The notes under the pieces are model-generated. The model searched no databases. It had not been told where the DNA came from and was given only the letters and a program-made list of their open reading frames with translations. From an uncultured Christensenella sp. (GTDB lineage: Bacteria > Bacillota > Clostridia > Christensenellales > Borkfalkiaceae), in the NCBI GenBank assembly GCA_910585685.1, contig CAJUEO010000004.1:62001-126000 (forward strand): DNA of 64,000 nucleotides, written 5' to 3'. Numbering within the stretch: position 1 is the stretch's first letter; each line of letters opens with the position of its first letter. The translations under genes were made by a program, and so were the position numbers. Below, one piece after another: positions 57,478-64,000 of this stretch.

Positions 57478-57738
57478 TTATTTGTTTTTTTCCTCTCTGT
57501 CTTCCTCTAAAATCAATTTGACCGCGCTGATATCCGAAATTGCTTTATCGAGCGAATTGATAAAATTATTGAGGTTGCGCTTAAAATACCCTCTGTATTC
57601 CCACTCCTCGCAAGCGCCATGCTTTTCGACTCTTTTCTTGTGTTTGAAACAGTTGCCGCAGTCAGTTCTTAAAAACTGATGATACGCCTTTTGGTAATAA
57701 GCAGTAAAATACCTGCAAGTTGCACATTCTTTTGCCAT
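57478..57738 (-). CDS. small Cys-rich protein, possible zinc-binding, unknown function
   Basis: An 86-aa protein beginning MAKECATCRYF, with CxxC pairs at C5/C8 and in TDCGNC, a further Cys in GACEEWE, and a C-terminal helix (NNFINSLDKAISDISAVK). The layout resembles small zinc-finger proteins of phage or mobile elements, but no mobile gene is nearby. The ATG at 57738 is chosen because AAAGGAG lies nine nt upstream. It is divergent from a small XRE regulator with operator-like repeats between them. Confidence 0.75.
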   Translation of the reverse strand: MAKECATCRYFTAYYQKAYHQFLRTDCGNCFKHKKRVEKHGACEEWEYRGYFKRNLNNFINSLDKAISDISAVKLILEEDREEKNK

Positions 57739-57752
57739 AATATCCATCTCCT

Positions 57753-57832
57753 TTGTCCCCAATTTGGAAACAATAATATTGTAGTCCCTATTTTTGGGAT
57801 TGTCAACTTATTTGTCCCCTTTTTTGGTACAA
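57753..57832. promoter_or_regulatory. three evenly spaced operator-like repeats
   Basis: Related 21-bp imperfect palindromes (TTGTCCCC at the left, TGG and ACAA at the right in two of them) at 57753-57773, 57782-57802 and 57812-57832. Spacing is 29 and 30 bp, about three helical turns. The first lies over the Shine-Dalgarno of the Cys-rich gene, the second fills its promoter spacer, and the third overlaps a TACAAT before the XRE gene. Confidence 0.65.
57778..57806 (-). promoter_or_regulatory. promoter of the Cys-rich protein gene
   Basis: TTGACA (57801-57806), 17-nt spacer, TACAAT (57778-57783). Confidence 0.82.
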
Positions 57833-57849
57833 TTTTACAAAGGTAAATT

Positions 57850-58053
57850 ATGAGTGTTTTTCCGCAGAAACTGCAAAAATTAATTGAAGATAGTAATAAA
57901 ACGCAAAATGAAATCTGCAAAGATTTGGGTATCAGAAAACAGAAATTATCAAAATGGAAAACCGGCTATAACGAGCCGAGCATTGAAGAGCTTGCAATGA
58001 TTGCCAAGTATTTCGGCGTTACGTCAGACTATTTGATAGGTTTAGAAGATTAA
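57850..58053 (+). CDS. short XRE family regulator
   Basis: A 67-aa single-domain HTH protein of the HTH_3/cI type: QKLIEDSNKTQNEICKDLG, RKQKLSKWKTGYNEPSIEEL and YFGVTSDYLIGLED. AAAGG precedes the ATG. It is divergent from the Cys-rich gene and is the natural candidate to bind the three repeats between them and to repress both genes (inference). Confidence 0.9.
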   Translation: MSVFPQKLQKLIEDSNKTQNEICKDLGIRKQKLSKWKTGYNEPSIEELAMIAKYFGVTSDYLIGLED

Positions 58054-58060
58054 TATAAAC

Positions 58061-58093
58061 GCACCCCGTTGCGCAAACAGCGCAACGGAGTGC
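58061..58093 (+). terminator. terminator of the short XRE gene
   Basis: Stem GCACCCCGTTGCGC/GCGCAACGGAGTGC with a 5-nt loop, followed by TATTTTTA. Confidence 0.85.
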
Positions 58094-58098
58094 TATTT

Positions 58099-61000
58099 TT
58101 ATAAGTCGATTTGCCGCCTTAAACAGATATTTACTATTGTGGTTGCAATTTTACTTTCGGGCATTTTCAATACCTTTGAAACAACCTTTTTATATAAATC
58201 AAGCTGCTTTGCATAGGTCGATACAAGCTCGCTGTCGGACTTATGCGAATATTTATAGTCTATTATTTTAATTTGACCGTCGCTTATCGCAAGCAAGTCT
58301 ATTGCGCCCTGCAACAGAACAAAGTCGTCCGCGTCCGTCTTTAACACCTCGCAAGCTTTAAGCCGACACAAAAACTCCTGCTCGCGCAACAGCTTAAAGG
58401 CGCGCACGTTTTCGAATACGGGCATATTTAAAATTTCTACAAGCTCGTCAGCGTTCAACAGCTCAAACTGCCGCTCTGAAATTTTGCCCTCGGCTAAAAA
58501 CTTTTGCAACTGCGCAGAAACGCCGCCTGTGGACTTTGCGGTAAAGTCGCAAAGCTCTAAAAACCTGTGATACGCCGTGCCGCGCTCGATACTTGTACTG
58601 CCGTCGTACTCCGACTTAAACATTTCGTTTACGCGGTAGTGCGGCTCCTGCTCGCTGCCGTTCATTTTCAATATAGCAGAAGCCGAGCTTTTAAGCGGCA
58701 AGTCGATACTTTGGGTATAAGCGTACTTCCAATTAAATTTTTGCTCGATACTGTTAATCAGCGCTTGGTCGGGCTTGTATATAAACGCCGACGCGCCTGT
58801 CTTTTGTTGCTGCGCTTCGTAAAGCGCTATCGGCCGGGGATTGAACTTTTGCATATCGAACAAATCGGCGTAGCACTTTGCACTGTCTTTTGAAAGCTCG
58901 TCAAATTGTTTTTGTTCGCTTGTCAACAAATGCAAGTTGCACATTGCGCGCGTACACGCAACATAAAAAAGATTGTACTCGTTTTTTAAATCCTCGGCAT
59001 TCTCCCTCAGTTTGACAAGCCGCCTTAAAATGGTGTCGCACACCCTCATAGTCTGTTTATCGTATAGTCTGGGCGCGAAGCCGTACTTTTCGTCAAAGGG
59101 CATTTCGCAGTACTCGACGCCCGTAAACCGTCTGCTTATATCCGCGAGAATTACGACGGGGAACTCAAGCCCCTTCGAGGCGTGCATTGACATTATCTTA
59201 ATGCTGTCTGAATCCGCCGCTTGCGGCATTGAAATTTCATAGCCGCCCGTCTTTATCTTTTCCAAAAAGGCGGCAAGCGGCAGAGTTGCGCCCTCTTCGG
59301 CAAGCCGCAAAACGTTTTTGACTTTTCTTTCCCCGTCCGCGCCGTAACAACTTTCCACGCCGTAATTTTCCAACAGCTCGTCCACAAGCTCACCCGTGGG
59401 CAAAATTTCGGCAAGGTCGCGCAGTGCGGCAAGCTTTTTATAGAAAGCTTTGAGCTTATCGGGAATTACGCCGGGCAAAGCCGAGTATTCCTTACAACAT
59501 TGTCTGAAAGATTTTTTTATAGAAGTTTTGCTTTTGTCAACGTTTACCCTAATAAGCGCAAGCTCGTTTTCGGTAAAGCCGCCGACGGGGGAAAGCAGCG
59601 CGGTTACGAGGGGAATGTCCTGTTCCGCATTGTCGATCAGCGATAAAATGTCGAGCATTTGTTTGACCTCGGGCAGGGCGCAGATATTCGTTTCCTGTGC
59701 GCCGGACACGGCGTAGCCCTCGGAAGCGAGTGCGCGAACAATTCCGTCGACAGAATAGCCCTTGTTTTTTCGGGTTAAAATGCAGATATCTCCCGGCCGC
59801 GTATTTACCTGCGCGCGAGCGTTTAAATCGAAGTGGGTCGAGGCAAGCTCGCGCTTGACTATCGACAGCACGGCAAGCCCCTCGGGGGTAAGCGTCGTCT
59901 TTCTGCAATCATTTTTGACCGAGTAAACGTCCAACTGCACGTCCTGCGGTTTTTCCTGCGCGCCCACAACGTGTATCTGCGCATAGCCGTAGCCCTCGGG
60001 GTAAAGTCCGCCGCGCAGCATCTGCGACTTATTTTTATAATCGATGCCGCAGCTTTCCTCGGTCATAATATCCGAAAACAGTGCGTTTACAAATTCGAGC
60101 ACTGCGTCCGAGCTTCTGAAATTGTTTGAAAGGCGCAACGCTCCGCCCGTGCCGCTTTCGTAACTTTTGAACTTGTCCGCAAAAAACTTGGACTTGCTGC
60201 CCCTGAAACCGTAGATTGCCTGCTTTACGTCACCCACCACAAAGCTGTCGGAAGTGAGCGCGGAAATAATTTCTTCCTGCACGGGATTGACGTCCTGATA
60301 CTCGTCGACATAGGCGTATTTAAAGCCGTCGGCAATCTCCCTGCGGATTTCCCCGTTCTCCAAAAGTTTTAACGTCAAATGCTCCAAATCGTTGTAGTCG
60401 AGCCTGTTCTCTTCGCGCTTAACCGCGGCATATTCCGCGTCGAACGCAAGAATAAGGCGCGAAAACGCCGCGGCTGTAACGCCGCTTTTTATAAAGATAT
60501 TCTTTTGATTTTCCCTGTCCTGATATTCGTCGTGCAAGTCGTCGTATTGCTTTTTTATTTGCTTTCTGAACGCCTTGAATGCTTCGTCCGCCTCAAGGTC
60601 GTCCTCTCCGACCGAGGGCTTTCGAGATACGGTTAAAGTAGGCTTGGCGTCAAACAGCTTCCCGTCGCGGCTTATAGTCAAAGCCGCAATCATCTCGTCA
60701 AAAATTTTATCGAAGCCCTCGCGCTTATTGGTCACAAAAAACTGCGACTTAAAGCGTTCAACGGCACATATCAGGCGGTCAAACGCGTTTTTTCGGATTT
60801 TGGAAAGCTCGCGGCACACCTCGTCGAACCCCTCGTCGGTGTACAGTGCGGCACAGTTTTCAAGCATCTTTTGATAGCGAGCCACGCCGCGCACCTTGCC
60901 GTAAGCTTCGTCCACCGTTTTACGCAGCGCCGCGTCGCTGCGCTTGCGCCAAAAACAGTCCAACAAATGCTTGAAGTCCGCATCGTCGCTTGCGTAGCCG

Positions 61001-61431
61001 CGCTCGAAAACGGAGTCTAGGACGCGATTTTTTAAGTCGCGCGCGGTTGCGTCGTCCGAAGAAATTATGTCGAAGCCCGAGTCGATATCCAACACATAGA
61101 AATACGTTCTCAACAGCTTAGCGCAAAACGCGTGAATTGTGGAAATGTTTGCCGAGCCTATCTTTGAAAGCTGGCTTTTAAGCCTTACCTTTTCCTCTGC
61201 GGAAGCCGTTTCAAGCTTTTTGATTATTGCGGCGCGCAGCTTTTCCTTCATTTGCGAGGCGGCTTTTTTTGTAAACGTTACGCACAGCACGTCGTCGAGG
61301 TCAACGCCGTTTAGTACGCTTTGCGCAAGTTTTTCTATCATTACAAAGGTCTTGCCGCTGCCGGCGGAAGCCGACACAATTACTTTACCTTCCGCCGAAA
61401 TTGCCGCCGATTGCTCAGAAGTGAGTTGCAT
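58099..61431 (-). CDS. addA: ATP-dependent helicase/nuclease subunit A
   Basis: 3'-5' helicase and nuclease of the AddAB complex, which resects double-strand breaks for recombination. The 1110-aa protein has the UvrD-type Walker A ASAGSGKT at 21-28, the Walker B region YVDEYQDVNPVQEE, GDVKQAIYGFRG, and late helicase motifs (IMSMHASKGLEFPVVIL, FYVACTRAMCNLHLL). The C-terminal RecB-type nuclease site is intact (LLQGAIDLLAISD, then KIIDYKYSH). Its start overlaps addB by 17 nt. Confidence 0.97.
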   Translation of the reverse strand: MQLTSEQSAAISAEGKVIVSASAGSGKTFVMIEKLAQSVLNGVDLDDVLCVTFTKKAASQMKEKLRAAIIKKLETASAEEKVRLKSQLSKIGSANISTIHAFCAKLLRTYFYVLDIDSGFDIISSDDATARDLKNRVLDSVFERGYASDDADFKHLLDCFWRKRSDAALRKTVDEAYGKVRGVARYQKMLENCAALYTDEGFDEVCRELSKIRKNAFDRLICAVERFKSQFFVTNKREGFDKIFDEMIAALTISRDGKLFDAKPTLTVSRKPSVGEDDLEADEAFKAFRKQIKKQYDDLHDEYQDRENQKNIFIKSGVTAAAFSRLILAFDAEYAAVKREENRLDYNDLEHLTLKLLENGEIRREIADGFKYAYVDEYQDVNPVQEEIISALTSDSFVVGDVKQAIYGFRGSKSKFFADKFKSYESGTGGALRLSNNFRSSDAVLEFVNALFSDIMTEESCGIDYKNKSQMLRGGLYPEGYGYAQIHVVGAQEKPQDVQLDVYSVKNDCRKTTLTPEGLAVLSIVKRELASTHFDLNARAQVNTRPGDICILTRKNKGYSVDGIVRALASEGYAVSGAQETNICALPEVKQMLDILSLIDNAEQDIPLVTALLSPVGGFTENELALIRVNVDKSKTSIKKSFRQCCKEYSALPGVIPDKLKAFYKKLAALRDLAEILPTGELVDELLENYGVESCYGADGERKVKNVLRLAEEGATLPLAAFLEKIKTGGYEISMPQAADSDSIKIMSMHASKGLEFPVVILADISRRFTGVEYCEMPFDEKYGFAPRLYDKQTMRVCDTILRRLVKLRENAEDLKNEYNLFYVACTRAMCNLHLLTSEQKQFDELSKDSAKCYADLFDMQKFNPRPIALYEAQQQKTGASAFIYKPDQALINSIEQKFNWKYAYTQSIDLPLKSSASAILKMNGSEQEPHYRVNEMFKSEYDGSTSIERGTAYHRFLELCDFTAKSTGGVSAQLQKFLAEGKISERQFELLNADELVEILNMPVFENVRAFKLLREQEFLCRLKACEVLKTDADDFVLLQGAIDLLAISDGQIKIIDYKYSHKSDSELVSTYAKQLDLYKKVVSKVLKMPESKIATTIVNICLRRQIDL

Positions 61432-64000
61432 TTTCGTCGTCCTCCCCGTTGTTTTTCCGCTGTTTTTGTACTATTTTGGCAATTTCGGCACATTTAACCG
61501 AAGCGGTTTTGCGCTCTTCTACGTCTTTGCCGAGCGTAACGCCGCAGCTTCCGCCCATTTTGCAGTACTCGCAGGCGCCGTCAATGGGTGACGGAGATAT
61601 GTTGCCGCCCGTCATTTCCTTTACAGCCGAGTCGGAAATAAGCCGCGAATACTCCAAAAAGTCTATAAAATCCTCGTGCATAAGCGTGTTTTCAAGCTGT
61701 TTGCCCTGATAGTTTGCGTTGACGTAGCTGCTTTTCGTCTTTGGCTGAACGTTTTTATCAGAAGCGCAAACCACGTCGTCGCTGCAATCCATAAAGCCCT
61801 GCAACCTGAAAACGCCGTCCGACTTGTCGGAATACAGTACCGAAGCGGGGAAATAATAGGCGCCGACCGCGCGTTTACCCGCCGATACCGCCAAAAGATA
61901 TAGAGGAAGCTGCAGCTTTTTGCCCGAATAGTAGCTTGAAGCCGCCGCGTCGATACTGCCAGTCTTATAATCGATAACTCTTACCATATCTCCGCTTTCA
62001 TCCACACGGTCGATTCTGCCGTAAACTTTTATCCCGTCGGAAAGGTTGATTTCCCCTGCGCGCTCGGCTTCCGAAAATACAAACGAAGAATTTTTCAGCT
62101 GTTGGTACATGCCGGAAGATATTTTTACCGCCTCGTCGACAAGCTCGTTGCAGACGTACTTTCCCCCGTCGGTGTCGGAAAGCGCGGAGTATGGCGGGCG
62201 GGAGAGCTTTTCGTTTGCAAGATTGCGCGCTTTTACTTCAAACGCGGATAAATCGTCAACGCTCTCCACTTCCTTTGCCAAATCCTGCAACACGGCGTGG
62301 ATAAAGTTGCCCGTGTCAACGGCGCGCATTGCGCCCTCTTCCCTCTCTGAAACCTTTAAACCCTTGCTTATAAAACTCATATACGGACAGGTAAAATAGC
62401 TTTCGAGCGTGGTGGGGGAAAGACTGTTGAACTTGCCGAGATATAGCTCGTTACCGCAGGAAATGCCCGACTTTTCGGGGGCTTCAAGCGCGCAGTCCGC
62501 CTCACTTTTATAGCCGTTGTTTTGCAAAACGGCATATATCGACGAAGCCGAGTTCGACTGCGGATACTTTCTCAAATGCCTTAAAGCCGTAAGCTTTTCG
62601 CTGCAATAATAGGGCACGGCGCGCGCATTTTGCGCTATTCTCGAAACGCTGACGGGCAAAAGCTCGCTACCGCCCGACGTCGAAAATATTGCCTTAGCAT
62701 AAGAAATAATTTCGCTTACTCCGCTTTCGCTGCCGTCCGATGAATAGCTTAAATATAATTTATTTCTGAATGCACAAATATTCAGCGCGCAAATTTCCCT
62801 GTTTCTCGCGTTTACCTGCCTTATTTTGGGGGAAATATTCAAATTGACGCTCTCCAATGCGGCAATTTCCCTGTCGGTCAAAAGCGAGGTATCGTCGCTT
62901 GAATTAGGCACGTCCCCTGTCAGCCTTGCCGCAAACACAACGTTGCTGCCCGTATTTGCCGTGCTTGTCAAATCACCTACGAAAACCGCGTCGGACTTGG
63001 GCGGAATAAGCGAAATTTTCATAGCCGCAAAACCGCTTTTAAGTATCTTAATAAAGTCCGAAACAGACATATCGTCCGCGGCTATACTTTCCGCCTCGGC
63101 TATAACGGCAAGCGCGCTTTCAAGCGCGCGGTGCGAAAATTCCGCCGCGCAAGGTCGCTCGTTTTTGTATGTTTTTTCAGCCTTTTCAAGCGTTTGTTTT
63201 ACCTTGAAATGCTCTAAAAGCGAGCGTAGACCCCCACATATGGCGCGGTTTCCGCCCTTTACCGCCAAAAATTCAAGCCCCTTTAAAAACAGCGCGCGCA
63301 CCCTTTCCACTCGCTCGAAATCAAAGCCCGACTTTTCGAGGTTTTCCCTGTTTGGCGCGCGCTTGACGCCGCCGCGGTAAGAGGCGTACTTTAATGCGTA
63401 ATTTCTGTATTCGTCCTTGTCCGCTCTTTCGGCAGGGAAATAGGGTGAAGCTATAACTCCGTCGACGTCGGCAAACCTACAGCCCGAAGCAACGCAAAGC
63501 AGATAATTAGTTATAAAAGCGCACAGCGCATGGTCTGAAAGCGGAAGCTGCATATCCGCGTAATAGGGAATTTTAAAGCGCGAAAACACGCGCGCAAGCA
63601 CGCGCTCGCTGTTATTCAAGTCGGGCAGCATTACCGAAATTTTCGCATAGCGCTCCCCCTCCATAACGTGCTTTTTAATGCTTGCCGCTATAAATTCAAG
63701 CTCCTCTTCCCCGTCGGTTGCCTCGTATATTCCAACGTTAGCCGTGGCATATTTGGGGGTGTAGAAGCTTTCAGGATTAAAAATACCCTTTCTAAACGCT
63801 TCCGCCTCTGGATTGGACGATACGTTAAACTGCGCCCTTTTGACGCCGCCGAACTCAACGGCAGCGGCGTGGAAAAACGCCGAAGCCTCGTTGACGTAGA
63901 TATCCTCGGCGCCGCCTATAAACAGACCGTGAACGTTTGCCGCTTTTGACATAACGGCGCGCACCACCTCTTGCGAGGTACAGGTAAACGCCTGAAAACC
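61415..64000 (-). CDS. addB: ATP-dependent helicase/nuclease subunit B, C-terminal part
   Basis: Second subunit of AddAB; the frame is open to the right edge, so about 861 residues are visible and the N-terminal part is outside. Visible are GFQAFTCTSQE and LFIGG (helicase-like region), the nuclease site GRIDRVDESGDMVRVIDYKTG, split here as GRIDRVDE and VIDYKTG, and the four iron-sulphur Cys: one in YFTCPYMSF and three in CEYCKMGGSC. A start at 63967 is not likely since the conserved frame continues upstream. It precedes and overlaps addA. Confidence 0.95.
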   Translation of the reverse strand, partial: GFQAFTCTSQEVVRAVMSKAANVHGLFIGGAEDIYVNEASAFFHAAAVEFGGVKRAQFNVSSNPEAEAFRKGIFNPESFYTPKYATANVGIYEATDGEEELEFIAASIKKHVMEGERYAKISVMLPDLNNSERVLARVFSRFKIPYYADMQLPLSDHALCAFITNYLLCVASGCRFADVDGVIASPYFPAERADKDEYRNYALKYASYRGGVKRAPNRENLEKSGFDFERVERVRALFLKGLEFLAVKGGNRAICGGLRSLLEHFKVKQTLEKAEKTYKNERPCAAEFSHRALESALAVIAEAESIAADDMSVSDFIKILKSGFAAMKISLIPPKSDAVFVGDLTSTANTGSNVVFAARLTGDVPNSSDDTSLLTDREIAALESVNLNISPKIRQVNARNREICALNICAFRNKLYLSYSSDGSESGVSEIISYAKAIFSTSGGSELLPVSVSRIAQNARAVPYYCSEKLTALRHLRKYPQSNSASSIYAVLQNNGYKSEADCALEAPEKSGISCGNELYLGKFNSLSPTTLESYFTCPYMSFISKGLKVSEREEGAMRAVDTGNFIHAVLQDLAKEVESVDDLSAFEVKARNLANEKLSRPPYSALSDTDGGKYVCNELVDEAVKISSGMYQQLKNSSFVFSEAERAGEINLSDGIKVYGRIDRVDESGDMVRVIDYKTGSIDAAASSYYSGKKLQLPLYLLAVSAGKRAVGAYYFPASVLYSDKSDGVFRLQGFMDCSDDVVCASDKNVQPKTKSSYVNANYQGKQLENTLMHEDFIDFLEYSRLISDSAVKEMTGGNISPSPIDGACEYCKMGGSCGVTLGKDVEERKTASVKCAEIAKIVQKQRKNNGEDDENATHF

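Noticed and set aside
57478..58053. Prophage or integrative element remnant
   Set aside because: Only a short XRE gene and a Cys-rich gene are present; no integrase, excisionase, attachment repeats or structural genes were seen nearby.
1..64000. tRNA, rRNA, insertion sequences, CRISPR arrays
   Set aside because: None could be recognised on either strand by eye; a tRNA or Rfam scan would be needed to exclude small or unusual RNAs.

Overview
The window is chromosomal backbone DNA of a strictly anaerobic, low-to-moderate GC member of the Bacillota, most likely class Clostridia (inference). Supporting signs are the single S10-spc-alpha ribosomal block on one strand with adk, map, a KOW protein, infA and rpmJ, the rpmE-DUF1385-prmC-prfA order, the ruvX-DUF1292 pair, addB-addA, niaR control of NAD synthesis, a trimeric NADH-linked [FeFe]-hydrogenase, and clean TTGACA-17-TATAAT promoters. 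No rRNA, tRNA, insertion sequence, integrase or CRISPR array was seen.

Layout: 1-3.2 kb is a pyrH-frr-uppS-cdsA-dxr operon (nucleotide, translation and lipid-carrier functions; dxr runs off the left edge). 3.3-5.8 kb holds a small unknown gene and rpsB-tsf. 5.9-12.2 kb is an accessory stretch: a collagen-like/GLUG surface lipoprotein, ruvX-DUF1292, a Myb-like coiled-coil protein, a lipocalin-like lipoprotein with its own operator, an XRE regulator and a short DtxR-type metal regulator. 12.3-15.5 kb is rpmE, a DUF1385-PrmC fusion and prfA. 15.6-19 kb has a zinc-less MDR protein, cardiolipin synthase, a YfcE-type phosphodiesterase and a small membrane protein.

19-35.6 kb is the ribosomal superoperon on the minus strand, with a structured S10 leader containing a terminator-like hairpin, a separate promoter and leader for the alpha operon, and two genes (rpmD, rpmJ) that are short but certain. 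35.9-43.4 kb carries a BspA-type LRR lipoprotein, an EF-G paralogue with altered GTPase motifs, a pair of CobW/G3E GTPases (one with Cys/His-rich repeats, one fused to a DUF1980-like domain) with a DUF2188 membrane protein, and a cyclophilin-like lipoprotein. 43.4-47.6 kb is hydC-hydB-hydA.

47.7-51.4 kb holds a membrane-anchored XRE regulator divergent from two exported or membrane proteins, and a two-component system. 51.4-57.5 kb has a glycosyltransferase, nadB-nadC-niaR behind a nested palindrome, a PRC-barrel protein, PnuC and a three-TM protein. 57.5-58.1 kb is a tiny divergent XRE/Cys-rich pair with three evenly spaced operator-like repeats. addA and the C-terminal three quarters of addB close the window.

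The most unusual general signal is that several genes with good -35/-10 boxes have the -10 box 4-14 nt before the start codon and no Shine-Dalgarno, which suggests frequent leaderless transcription beside conventional strong-SD operon genes. No wholly new multi-gene system is proven. The best candidates for undescribed biology are the CobW/DUF1980/DUF2188 metal module, the S10 leader RNA, the phased-operator switch at 57.5-58.1 kb and the DUF1385-PrmC fusion.
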